From contig NC_056764.1 of the NCBI RefSeq assembly GCF_018687715.1, positions 9,176,001 through 9,240,000 on the forward strand: a stretch of DNA of 64,000 nt, read 5' to 3'. The notes beneath the pieces were generated by a model that saw only the letters and a program-made list of their open reading frames with translations, was not told the DNA's origin and did no database searches. Position numbers and translations under genes: made by a program. The stretch is from Carya illinoinensis. Lineage: Eukaryota > Streptophyta > Magnoliopsida > Fagales > Juglandaceae. This document shows, piece by piece, positions 34,063 through 45,082 of the stretch; the first letter of the stretch is position 1; each line of letters opens with the position of its first letter.

Positions 34063-35461
34063 TGTTGCCCAGATGACTAACACAAGAGGGGGGGTGAATT
34101 GAGTTGTATTAAAAAAAATAATTATAAATTAAATATATAATATAAAATATAAACAAAATATGAAATAACAATAAATATAAAGAGTAAGGGTAATAGAGAA
34201 ACAAACTCAGTATGTTAACGAGGTTCGGCCCCACTGCCTACGTCCTCGCCTCAAGCTACCCCTTGAGGATTCCCAAATTCACTATTCAACCTCCTTCAGG
34301 TGGAGATAGAAACCTATTACACCTTTGAACAACACCGCTACAAAGGATCCGTGTAGAACACCCTCTACACTTGCAATCATCTTACACGTGGTGATTCAAC
34401 TATTCCCCATGTAGAATACTTTCTACACACACAAGGGTTATACACACCCTTTTTCTGATACAAGAGCTGATAGTGGGTAGGTTATCAGAAAACACTACTC
34501 AATGAGTGAAATAAGAACAATACAGCGCAAACTATATCTCTCAAAATGAACAAGGATTAAGGCTCAATGCTTAGAGAAGAGAGAATGAAAGCTTTGAATG
34601 AATGTTGTATGCTCTTGGTGTTGTGAATGTGAAGCTCTCAAATGATCTATTTATAGGCATATGAGACTTCATATTCAAATATAAAAAGATTCATATGTCA
34701 AAGACAACATCATTCACTTTTTCAAAAAATTCAAATAAAAGGTTCTTCTTTTTCAATTGTCAAAGACAACATCATTCACTTTTTCAAAGAATTCAAATAA
34801 AAGGTTCTTCTTTTTCAATTGTCAAAGACAACATCATTCACTTTTTCAAAGAATTCAAATAAAAGGTTCTTCTTTTTCAATTGTCAAAGACAACATCATT
34901 CACTTTTTCAAAAAAATCAAACCTAATCTTTTACTTTTGGCATATGACAAAATGAGCACACTTTCATTTTCAAAAAATTCAAACCTAATCTTTTACTTTT
35001 TGTATAAGTCTAAAAAAGCATCAATCACTTTTGAAAATATTCAAATAAAACATGCACATGTGAAAGATGACAATCAATCATCTTTAATATTTTCAAAGTT
35101 CAACCCTTTAATCAAGGCATGCACATGCAAAAGATGACAATCAATCATCTTTCAAAATTTTCAAATTTAATTTTCAAAAATATTCATGCACATGTGGAAA
35201 TTGTATTTTAATGCTTTATGATAAAATATTAATTTTGAGCATTAATCCTAATTTCGAATTTTGAAGAGATTTACAACATTACTCTATAATTTTAATGTGA
35301 ACTCGTTCCCTTCTTGCTCATGCTTGTTTCCTTGATGTGCTTGACTCCATTGTGTAGACAACTTGAGCTTGAGACTTCTTTATTCTTTGAATTCATTTGT
35401 TATCATCAAAATCCATGTGTAGATTTATAATCACATGAAACTTGAAACCTTGAGTTCAACA
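34063..35461. mobile_element. Solo LTR or small non-autonomous LTR element inside the LINE
   Basis: The element begins TGTTGCCCAG and ends GTTCAACA. The 5-bp target-site duplication TTTAG is exact at 34058-34062 and 35462-35466. Its 1399 bp have no coding sequence and no internal second LTR that I could see, which suggests a solo LTR left by recombination. The conserved opening ACACAAGAGGGGGGGTGAATT is of a type frequent in plant LTRs. Confidence 0.8.
34697..34915 (+). repeat. 62-bp tandem repeat, about 3.5 copies
   Basis: The unit starts GTCAAAGACAACATCATTCA and recurs at 34697, 34759, 34821 and 34883 with almost no change. It lies inside the solo-LTR-like element. Degraded relatives continue to about 35160. 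Confidence 0.95.
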
Positions 35462-37372
35462 TTTAGCAATTAGAGCAGAGTTCAAATTCTCTATTCTTCT
35501 AAGCCCTAATCCTCCTTTATTTTTTGGTTGACATATTGATTTCTATGATTTTAGGGTTAGATTGTGAGTTTCTCCTTTTGGGAATCCCCACCAGAGATTT
35601 TTAAATTTTGTGTCAAGGGTCTTGCACATTGATTTTGGCAGCTTGAATGATGACATGAAATATGAAATGATTGTACTAGCAACTGATCTAATTAACATTG
35701 ATCTTCTGGCTTGTAAAAGGAGCTTCGATTTCCAACCTTTTAATTTTGTATCAATCTTACTCAAAATTTCTTGGAAGATGGTTGTTTTGTTATTCCCCAT
35801 TGAGGTTGGAAGTCCTAAATATTTAATTTTTGCCGTTGAGCTTTTGAAGGGCAGTCTTTGAGAGATTACTTGCTTGACCACTTGGCTAGTATTCCTTGTA
35901 ATGAAGATAGAGGATTTGCCCATATTTACTTTTTGACCCGACTACCCTTGGTATTTTGCTAGACTTTTAGAAATGGACTTTGCATTGCATTCTACTGCGC
36001 TTGCAAAAATTATGGTGTCATCCACAAACAATAAGTGAGAAATGAATGGGCTATTTCTGCTGATTTTTATTCCTTCTAATTGACATTGGGCTTCTACTTT
36101 GATTAATATTCTAGTGAGAGTCTCTGTAACTAGAATAAAAGGAAATGCGAGATTGAATCACCTTGCCTAAGTCCTCTTTGAGCCTTAAAAAAACCTCTCG
36201 GAGATTCATTGATTAAGAACGAGAAAGAAGCAGTGGTTACACATTTTTTAATCAATCCTATCCATTTTTGACTATATCCCAAAGCTTGAATTATGATGAA
36301 GAAATTCTCATTCTACTTGATCAAAAGCCTTTTCCATATCTAATTTGACTGCCATTAGCTCTGCTTTTTTTTTTTTCTTTTTTTTCCCCAGATTGCCTCT
36401 TTAAATGGTGGAAGAGTTCTTGAGCTATGATTGTGTTTTCTTTTAACTTTGAGGCGGTTTGATAGAATTTTGATTATAATTGGTAAAAAACATTTGTGAG
36501 GCTAATTGGACAGTATTGGCTTGGAGAGTTTGGACATTGGGTTTTTAGTACAATGGCAATGTTGGTGTGATTTAGTTGTTTTAACAACTTGCCACTCCTG
36601 AAAAAATTCTGAACCACTTCTATCACCTCATTTTTTATTATACTCTAGTAATGTCTGTAGAAAAGGGTTGTCATTCCATCTGGTCCTAGTGCCTTATGGT
36701 TTGGAATCTATTTTAAAGCTTTGAGTATTTCCTCTTCATTGGGAACCACTGTAAGCATCTCATTTCTTGATCTAAAATTTGCTTCTCAAAAAGGTTGTCC
36801 AGGTGATTTGGGACTTGCGAGTTGGTTGAAGTATAAAGTGCTTTGAAATGATCAATGAAAATATTTTCAATAGCAATGGGATCCCTAGACCAAATACCTG
36901 GGCCCAATTTAATGGAGTCGATGGCATTTCTACGACATCTAACAATTGTGGAGAGATGGAAGAATTTAGTGTTCAAGTTTATTGAGGTGAGCCACAATAC
37001 CCTTGATTTTTGTCGCCATAACATCTCTTCATATTCCTTTTGCTTGTTAAGCTTGAATTGCAATTCCCTTTCTCTATCTTGATCATAGTTGTTTGTAGAG
37101 TTGCTTTGAGTAATCAATAATTCTTGCTCCAATTGTTGGATGTTTTCTTGAATCCAGCTGAAGTAATTTTTATTCCAAAGCTTTAGGGTGTCTTTTGTTA
37201 ATTTGATTTTCTTGCAAGGAACATAGGCTAGATTGCCTTGGAAATTTTTACTCCAAACTTCTCTAATGATATTGTGGTTTAATGGCTCGTGAATCCAAAA
37301 CTCTTCAAACTTGAAGGAGGTAGCCTTGTGTTGGGATCCCGTAGTTTGCAACAATAGATGATGGTGATATGA

Positions 37373-37860
37373 GGTTGATGAATCAAGTTCCCCATCTTTT
37401 TGCAAGAAAGGGGATCTACTTTTAATGTGGCGATTAGGTGTTGAAATGGAACCGATTCATATATATATGAATGTAATCTCTGTTTTAGTGTATTCTGATC
37501 CTCCTCACCATTCATGGTTAAATACATACGTGTATGCTCCAGTCCAAAGGAACAACAAAGAAAATTTTTAGAGTCACCTAGATTCCATTCAAAACGCCTA
37601 CTTGGGGTCATGGCTATGTCTAGGAGACTTCAACGATCTTCTAGAACAATCAAAAAAATATGGTTGCCGTCCGATGTTAAATAATCAAAATCAAGGATTG
37701 AGATCACTTATAAACATAAATTGACTTATTGATATAGGTTTCTTAGGACCAAAGTTCACCAGGACTAATAGACATGGAAGGGCCCTTATTAGAGAAAGAA
37801 TTGATGGAGTAACAGTCAATCAACAATGGAGACTACTTTTTCTAGATGCATCTCTAAATC
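37373..37860 (+). other. Inverted endonuclease segment of the LINE
   Basis: The plus strand reads the middle and end of an APE-type endonuclease: CKKGDLLLMWRLGVEMEPIH, then NTYVYAPVQRNNKENF, WLCLGDFNDLLEQSKKYGC and a DGVTVNQQWRLLF region. The endonuclease N-terminus (upstream) and the following linker and RT (downstream) are on the minus strand. The segment fits exactly into the gap if flipped. There is one stop (ININ*LID) and one at ENF*SHL. Confidence 0.8.
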
Positions 37861-39889
37861 ATCTACAAAATTTTGGAAACTTAGAATATATATAATAAAT
37901 GTGGTGCGGTCTTCCGACACCAGGGTTTCAGAAAAAAAGATTACATTCAAATTATATTTCTTAATATATACCCTTATATTTCTTATTGCCTTGAATCGAG
38001 CGAGTCCCCTGCAATTCTACACTAAAGACCTCATTTCCTAAAGAGAGGCCTTTCAAAACTAGCCTCTTTCGCTTTTTTGGATGGACCTAGAGGTGGACAA
38101 GGCCTGCTATAAAGAACCTTTCTGATTTTTGCTTTGAGGTTCCCCAACTTTCTTGTTGACCCAGATTGCATATCCAATAGGGCCAAAGCTGACTCATCCC
38201 ACTGAATGACAGTTGCTTCCTTAATACTTTTAGGGGTCAACTTTTCTGTTTTCACAACTTGGCAAACTTTTTTCTTTCGCGACTCTACCATAACTGAAAC
38301 TAGTGAGTCGGCAGGCTTTTCTTATAGGAAGTGTATTGTGTTCCTCCACAAAAAGGGAAGGCAGAGAGCTACTCATAGGTGGGTCTTGAGGGATGATGGG
38401 AGGCTTATTTTGTGACTGGCTAGGTTACGTCGACTTCAGAGCATGGGGGAAAATTTTCTTGGGGTTTTGTTTCGGTGGACTGATTATAGGCATTAAGTAG
38501 GATGTGCTGAAGGGTGGAGGTGATATGGTGGATTCCGTTGTAGTCGAAGTGTGTGCTGATGGGGGAAACAGAGGGGCTGCAAAGGCATGCAAGTCCAGAT
38601 TGTCTTGCGAATTAAGGTGATGGGCAGGCTTACTTAGGCTAAGGAAATTGGGATGGGCTTTTGGATGAGCATCTCTCTTTCTAGGCCCAAGATGTTTTGG
38701 TTAAATAAAGGGGGGGTTGGGTTAGAGTGGCCCGATTAAAAAAGATAGAGTTTTGAGAGCTCTCACCTTGATGGGCCGGGCAAGTGGGAGGCTTTTATCT
38801 TAGCTTGATGGGCCTTGAACTCCCTCATTGTAGAATAGACCTGTCTCCACTGAGACTTCCATGGAGAGTTCCGTCTAGACGAAAGGATTGCTGAGGATGG
38901 GATGGTTCTTTCAACTATTTTATCCGTTGGAGTCTTTTCTATACTGAGCATCTTTGAACTTGATGATGAGTTAAAATTAATTCCACGTACTGAGTTCGGC
39001 TAATTGAAGCTAGAGCTGTTGTCAATAGTGAAGAAATTTAGTGTAGTTGGTACTTGAGTTAATGCCCGAGTTTCACTGTAACTGGCTTGATGGAGTGACC
39101 GATTCGGAGTGAGTATGGAGAATGAGGCACTGATTTCTGAGGAGGATTCTATTGATGGGAAGAGTTGTTGCAGCTCTGGAGGAGAAGGTTGCACAGGTAT
39201 GGATTTCTCGATACCATCATATTTATATGCATCCCTTTTAATAATCTGGAATTCCAAGCTTTGTGGGTTGTGCTTTGGGGGGATGAGAAAATTTCGGCCC
39301 TTTGATGTACAGATTTGGGATGATTAGAATTTTTGTGTCTGGACTTGAGGCGTCCAATATGTGGAGTCTGGACTTTGCTCACCATGTGCTTGATAGAGGG
39401 CTTGTTGAGAGGTTGAGTTGGAGTACTCGGCTCTTAGCCATGGCCCGAACTATAATCTCGTGAGGTCGAAGTCTTAGAAGCTACAGAAAATATGAGTGTG
39501 GCCTAGCCTTCCACATGTATAACAAAAATCGGATAGTCTTTCATACTTCAATGTAATTTATGTTAGTAGATTTCCTTCCCTAGGAAGCAGAAGCCCTTGT
39601 TTCAATGGGCTTGTGACATTGGTTTCTACTTTTATGCGGATGAACTTTTTCCATGCTACCCCAAAAATGGGGTCTTCCTCCACCATGATCAGATTGCCTA
39701 AAGCTTTCCCAATATCAGTTGCATTTTCTATTGTCATGTAGTCAAGTGGCAGAATTTGCACTTTAAAAGTAGAATGCAGACTTATTTTAGCTAGAGTTAG
39801 ACTTGGGGGCCAAGGTTTTAGAATCAGTAAGTGGCCATTAAAGTTCCATGGACCTTGATTGTAAATACGTTGCTTTTCTTGAGGAATTT

Positions 39890-40212
39890 GATTTGATTTG
39901 ATTTTATGAGATCTTGAAAAGTAATAAAATGATTTGATTTAATATTTTATGAGATCTTGAAAAATGAGAGAAAAAATTTGAATAAGATTATTATAAAATT
40001 AAAATATTGATAGAATATAATTTTTAATATTATTTTTGTTTTAATATTAAAAAAAGTTAAATTATTTTTTGTATTTTATTTAGAAATTTGAAAAATTATA
40101 ATAATTAGATGAAAAGGTTAAATATTTAAAATTAAAAAGTATTTGTATTTATGGTATTTGGATATTGAGATAAGATGAGAAAAGAAAATCTTGCAATCCA
40201 AACAGGCCTTAA
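39890..40212. repeat. GAGATGAGA-family MITE
   Basis: AT-rich, with GATTTGATTTGATTT at the left and GATAAGATGAGAAAAG...TGCAATCCAAACAGGCC at the right. It is a relative of 18212-18622 and abuts the truncated 5' end of the LINE. Confidence 0.55.
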
Positions 40213-40393
40213 GCCGACTGCTATAAGTTTTTAGATAGGAAAAAAGAAGCAGAGAGAATAAACAAGAACAAAAAAATAAAAAAACAAAAGCATAGAAGGA
40301 GACATGAATGAGGTATCTCATGAAGTAGAGCAAATTGGTAAGTCAGGAAAAATATGTGAATTTGAGGGTGCAACCTTATCGGATGGATTTTTA

Positions 40394-40957
40394 GAGCGTT
40401 GGCATTAGATTGGCTATTTTAATCTTCAAAATTTGAAGAATATGTAACTTTTTAACTTTTAACTAACCACTCAACACTTAAAATCTACATTGGATTAGCC
40501 ATCATATTTTCTATAATAATAAAATATTATTATTTTTTATTATTTATATTTTTTTAATAAATTTATATTTTTTAATTACTTTTTTATTTTATTTTCCTAA
40601 TCTTCAATAACCTCCAACAATTATATTGATTTTCATTTTCACAATACAACAATCTATAATATAATAATCTCATATAAAATCTCATATGTAAATACAAATT
40701 TCATATATACAATCCATAAAAATGCCACATCTATAATATAATAATCTCAAAATATAACAAAATAACATAAGAGAAAAAGATGAAATTAATAAATAATTGA
40801 TATAGACTTGCTATAGGACTTTTCGAAAAAGATAAAATTACTGTAGCTCATATTTGGGATGAAAAGGGATTGGCTAATTCAACGTGGGCTAACTTTTGAT
40901 AAAAATGAGTCAAATTTGAATATGAAAAGTAATTTAAAAAAACCAATATAGATGTTC
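40394..40957. repeat. Harbinger-like MITE
   Basis: Flanked by TTA on both sides (40391-40393 and 40958-40960). The ends are GAGCGTTGGCATTAGATTGG and, reverse-complemented, GAACATCTATATTGG. The core is AT-rich and non-coding. Confidence 0.5.
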
Positions 40958-40960
40958 TTA

Positions 40961-41755
40961 GCTTTCGTTTTGGCTTTACCCGAGATAGGTGGGATTTCAT
41001 AAAAGCATAATGCTACAATGCCGCTTGGGCGGTACCGTTTAATTGTACCGTTAAGTAAATTTTTTTTTATTTAATAATTAAGGAAGTGATTTTAAATGTA
41101 TTTGTATATTTTTTTATTTTTAAAAAATATTTAAATATATCAAAAAAATATGAAAAGAAAAAAGGAAAAAAAAAATTCGCAAACAGGACGTGACGTGTAT
41201 TTGTATTTTACACCCTTCAATAAAAACTCAACACGTAGCTTGTTTATGTTATTCACAATGGGTGGAGTTGAGAGGTGCAAAACCAACCTTTTTCTTTGGT
41301 TGACATATCTCTGAAGCCTCTCTTCCCCTCTTCTCTTCCTCTCTCTCTCTCTCTCTCTCTTCTCCCCTCTCCTCTCCCTTTCCGTCAGTCGGTCTCTCTC
41401 TCTCATCTCCGTTAGTTGCAAACCAAAGATAATGCTCTTCCCAAAAAAGGTGTGCATCTGTAGATCAATCATTTTGTTGGGCTGTTACTCAAAGTTTTGA
41501 ATTACAGCGAAAATGATGGAAAAGGAATTACATTTTGTTGTTACCTTGGAACCAATGAGGAAGAATTATGAAAATTAATTCTTAAATAAAAGTGAAGAAG
41601 GTTATTGTATGATATATTTGTTAGGATCATTAGCTTTTTTTTTTCCTTACTTTTTAAGAAGAAGGCGGTAATCAAATTTTATTGATAATTCTTATTTATA
41701 ATGGAAGAATACCGTGATTACATCTTAATACTTGGGTGTTATACATATTCATTCA
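40961..41755. other. Intergenic, no gene seen
   Basis: About 40990-41165 is a copy of the dispersed AATGCTACAATGCCGCTTGG repeat. A CT-rich block with a (CT)n run lies at 41330-41405. No gene is recognised. Confidence 0.45.
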
Positions 41756-41757
41756 TA

Positions 41758-41930
41758 GCAATGCCACATATAGTCGTGGAATTACAAACGCCGTGCAATC
41801 GTTTTGAAAAAGAGTAAGGTCCACGATTAAAAAGTTAATTTTTTTTTCATGTGGATTTTATATTAATTCATTTTTTTAAAGCGATTGTACGCCGCTTGCA
41901 CAACCACGACTACAAATATTATTTCTCATT
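41758..41930. repeat. Hairpin MITE with long inverted repeats
   Basis: The left arm ATAGTCGTGGAATTACAAAC and right arm (reverse-complemented) GTAGTCGTGGTTGTGCAAGC are inverted repeats. They extend inwards through GCCGTGCAATCG/GGCGTACAATCG and TTTTTAATCGTGGACC. The element is about 170 bp and nearly palindromic. Confidence 0.65.
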
Positions 41931-42074
41931 CAAAAAATCAAAACAGGCATCCAAACTAACTAGAAAAAAACTAAAAAACTATACAGTACATTAGAAAACA
42001 GCAAAAATACCAAAAGCAACAATAATAAAGATAAACCAAAATAAAATAAAAAGCAAGGAAAACAAACCTGTTAT

Positions 42075-42650
42075 TTTTTATGAAGAATATGAAAACTAGC
42101 TTTATCCATACAAACAACTCCTAGAATGTCTTTTGGTAGACTATGAGTGGACTCAAAGAAAACCTTCTTATGACTAGAACTCAATTTGGCAAGTCTGTCA
42201 ATTGTGTGATTCGTTTCTCAAAAAGAGTAGGAGATTTCCATCGAGTTTGTCACCGTTTAACTTGTTTCTAGTAAATGTGATACCTCCACAGTATCGGTAT
42301 ACCTTTATCCCACCATTGAGTCACAAGTTTAGAATCACTTTTCCACTTCAACATGATTTATATTCATGAATCAACAATTGATTAGACCATCTTATAACAC
42401 TCAAATCTCAACAATATTATTTGAGCTAACGTGGTAATGTTGGTAAAAACACAAATCTAATGTGATATGACCCTTCATATCTCTAAGAATTCCTACCCCT
42501 CCACTTTTTCTTGGGTTTCGATCCTATTATCATCCACATTCAGCTTCATAAAGTTTTGTGTAGGATGCATCCGTTACAAAAATTGTACTATCATCAACAT
42601 TCAGCTTTATAAAATTCTGTATAGGGCGCATCCATTACCAAAATTGAACT
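42075..42650 (-). mobile_element. LINE RNase H remnant
   Basis: The minus strand reads the end of a LINE RNase H domain: VKLNVDD-like start near 42610, KSDSKLVTQWWDKGIPILWR near 42350, TIDRLAKLSSSHKKVFFE and LPKDILGVVCMDKASF near 42210-42080. A 60-bp direct duplication covers the LNVDD region (about 42530-42650). Stops separate the pieces. Confidence 0.65.
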
Positions 42651-43285
42651 TGTTTTTATCCTAACAGGACCACTAGCTTATAGCAACAGCAGCTCTTGCG
42701 AATTCTGGTGTACGGAAAATACAATTGCAATAAAAAGACTGTAAAACTTATTATGTGAATTTTATTAAGAAAATATAAACATCACTTAAAAACTTAAAAC
42801 CGATGCCAATGCCAAATTTTTAAAGTAATATATTAAGACTTGGGGTTAGGCACATATGAGGTCATTAGCTCTTACGCATGAAAGCCGAAGCAAGTGCAAA
42901 GCGAGTGGGTAACGAGGTTTGGTAAGTAAGATGAGAATTTTGAATTGAGATAAAAATTTAAAATATTATTTTTAAATATTATTATTTTGAAGTTTAAAAA
43001 AGTTGAATTGAAATTTAAAAAAGTTGAATTGTATATTATATTTTATGTAAAAATTTAAAAAAGTGATAACGATAAGACGAGAATTTTAAATTAATATGAG
43101 AATTTAGAGTTGAGATATCTTTATCAAACTTGTTCTAAATTTGCCTTCAAAAAAAAAAACTTGTCCTAAATCTATTTTTATAAGATTATTTTTTGTCTTT
43201 ATAGATTAAACACTTTTTTATTGGGGGTTGCTTTTAGTTGTTTGCCTTCTCTCTGCTTTGATAAATTAAGTATGTACTTACAGTT
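42651..43285. other. Intergenic with a GAGATGAGA-type MITE
   Basis: About 42915-43140 is AT-rich with TAAGATGAGAATTTTGAATTG at one side and TTTATCAAACTTGTTCTAAA at the other, similar to the MITE family at 18212. No gene is seen. Confidence 0.45.
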
Positions 43286-43289
43286 TTTC

Positions 43290-43452
43290 TATTCATCATA
43301 TCCACACATCATATATTATATTTATTTTTATTATTTTTTAATTTTATTTTTCTTAAACTAATTAATTTTATTTACTCGTTATCCATACATTACATATTTG
43401 ATAAGTGAAAAAATAAATTATAAATGATATGTGATGTAAAGATGAAGAATTT
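43290..43452. repeat. Hairpin MITE
   Basis: The left arm ATTCATCATATCCACACATC and right arm (reverse-complemented) ATTCTTCATCTTTACATCAC form an imperfect inverted repeat around an AT-rich centre. Confidence 0.55.
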
Positions 43453-43483
43453 AATTTCATCAACCAACACTTTTTTTAACAAA

Positions 43484-43624
43484 AATTCTATGTGCAGTCA
43501 TTTTTGTGCACTCTTTTGTGCACTCCAGTGATATGATTAGTTGAATATTAAAAAAATTAATCCAGTCAATCATATCAATGAAGTGCACAAAAAATACATA
43601 AAAGTAACTGTACGTAACATTCCT
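43484..43624. repeat. Hairpin MITE, about 140 bp
   Basis: TTTTTGTGCACT...CAGTGATATGATTAG on the left pairs with CAATCATATCAATGAAGTGC...AAAAGTAACTGTACGT on the right. It is nearly palindromic throughout. Confidence 0.65.
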
Positions 43625-44340
43625 CTTTTTTTAAATACATTTATCTCATTTAGAGAGAGAGTTTTATACCACCTGTTCCAAAGACCTTGACCATCAACCT
43701 AACGTCTTGACACTTGAAGGGTTACCTACCCACCCATTGTTTTACCAATGGATAATGCTTTATCCATAGATGGTGGCCACGTGGCCATCTATTGTACTTT
43801 TTATTTTATATATATATTTGTTATTTAATGATTAAAAAAATATTTTAAAATAATGTTGTAAATTTTTTATTTTTAAAATATATACAAAAATGTATAAAAA
43901 AAAATTTACCTTTTCGGTGGCCACCTTCAGTAACCATCCTATGTGAACGTAACAGCTTCCTTTATAAATCTACCCTAAACTTTGTGGACCCAAGTTATCA
44001 TCATACATATTGACCAAATTAAGTGTGAGCTAACTACTCATGGATTTAATTGGGCCCTCCACAATTAGGTTTCCATACCCTTTGACCGGAAGTTGTATCC
44101 CATTTTTGAGACAATGCTAGGATGATTATAAATATATTTATTAAATATGCCCGTTAGTATAAATAAATTATTTTATTTTATTTTTTAATTTTTTTAAACA
44201 TATTTAATAATTAAAAAATTAAAAATATAAATTCATTAATATTCACTCTTTTAATCATTAAAAAAATTAAAAATATATGAAGTACCTTTCCCCCATTTTT
44301 GGGCCATTATTCGGTCCATAGGAAATGTAGGTCGGGAAGA
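43625..44340. other. Intergenic, no gene seen
   Basis: AT-rich sequence with low-complexity arms at 43800-43915 and 44110-44290. The latter resembles 4400-4640 upstream of the first sHSP gene. Confidence 0.45.
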
Positions 44341-44346
44341 AGGCTA

Positions 44347-44457
44347 GAAACTTCGTCCATCAAAGTGCCAGACCAATTGCAATGGAAAGTGCCAATCCAT
44401 TAACAACGAGATAAGGTACGAGAAAGCCCTAGAATGTCCCTTCTAAAGTGCTATATA
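44347..44457 (+). promoter_or_regulatory. Heat shock element and TATA box of the sHSP gene at 44606
   Basis: GAAacTTC at 44347-44354 is a perfect HSE core, preceded by further GAA units at 44335-44340. The TATA box CTATATAAG begins at 44451, about 155 bp before the start codon. GAAtgtcccTTC at about 44432-44443 may be an additional weak site. Confidence 0.6.
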
Positions 44458-44605
44458 AGTATTGGAGCCTGTCCTATTTCATTTCATCGTGGAGTTATCT
44501 GAAAAGCATCTTCTCTTCTAACATACTCTGCAACCAATCACTGTTTCGCCTCGATTTAATACCTCACACCCAAGTCCACCCAGCGCCAAAACAAGCAAAG
44601 TAACC

Positions 44606-45082
44606 ATGTCGCTTATTCCAAGCTTTTTTGGTGGCCGACGAGACTCCGATCCCTTTGCTCTCGACCTTTGGGACCCTTTCAGGGATTTTCCTTTCCCTTC
44701 TCCATTTTCCACCCCTTTCTCCGAGTTTTCTCGCGAAAATTCTGCGTTTGCCAACACCAGGATCGACTGGAAGGAGACCCCAGAAGCCCACGTGTTCAAG
44801 GCCGATCTCCCGGGACTTAAGAAGGAGGAAGTGAAGGTAGAGGTTGAAGACGACAGAGTTCTTCAGGTAAGCGGGGAGAGGAACGTGGAGAAGGAAGACA
44901 AGAACGACACCTGGCATAGGGTGGAACGTAGCAGCGGCAAGTTCCTGCGGAGGTTCAGGCTGCCGGAGAACGCAAAAATGGATCAGATTAAGGCTTCCAT
45001 GGAGAATGGGGTTTTGACTGTGACTGTCCCAAAAGAGGAAGTCAAGAAACCAGAAGTCAAGGCTATAGCAATTTCTGGCTAA
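44606..45082 (+). CDS. Class I small heat shock protein, 158 aa, copy C
   Basis: An intronless cytosolic class I sHSP. The N-terminal arm [20 protein letters not shown], then [15 protein letters not shown], is more proline/phenylalanine-rich than in copies A and B. The alpha-crystallin domain (about residues 54-143) is nearly identical to theirs: [55 protein letters not shown]. The C-terminal I-X-I is IAI. The start is the first ATG in frame and gives the family N-terminus. The coding sequence contains CAGGTAAGC, a good splice-donor lookalike, but the uninterrupted frame and family structure argue against an intron. The upstream HSE and TATA box support heat induction. Confidence 0.97.
   Translation: MSLIPSFFGGRRDSDPFALDLWDPFRDFPFPSPFSTPFSEFSRENSAFANTRIDWKETPEAHVFKADLPGLKKEEVKVEVEDDRVLQVSGERNVEKEDKNDTWHRVERSSGKFLRRFRLPENAKMDQIKASMENGVLTVTVPKEEVKKPEVKAIAISG

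Larger units (their letters stand above)
32500..39895 (-). mobile_element. Near full-length LINE, minus strand, rearranged
   Basis: Reading leftwards on the minus strand. ORF1 (39895-38031) has IYNQGPWNFNGHLLILK, DIGKALGNLIMVEEDP and zinc knuckle CYTCGRLGHTHIFC. The ORF2 endonuclease start (38030 to about 37870) has NCRGLARFKAIRNI. Next come an inverted endonuclease segment (37373-37860), the linker (ATSFKFEEFWIHEPLNH) and the RT C-terminus at 35923-35543 (IKYLGLPTSMGNNKTTIF). The AKYLSRKDLW / QINDGSLANIWLD region lies at 34062-33840, the RT zinc-finger region at 33800-33100, and RNase H remnants (MALALNKRKAIFE, IIEDIQKIF) at 32990-32740. A poly(T) run at 32504-32521 may be its poly(A) tail. 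It is broken by a solo-LTR-like insertion (34063-35461), stops (for example Trp to stop before NCRGL) and the inversion. It is 5'-truncated near 39895, where a MITE abuts. Confidence 0.82.

Noticed and set aside
34757..35137. 126-residue frame across the 62-bp repeats
   Set aside because: The repeat unit is not a multiple of three, so the apparent peptide repeats change frame from unit to unit. It lies in a non-coding LTR-like element.
44860..44880. CAGGTAAGC in sHSP copy C as an intron donor
   Set aside because: The downstream sequence stays in frame and encodes the conserved loop and beta strands. Class I sHSP genes are intronless.
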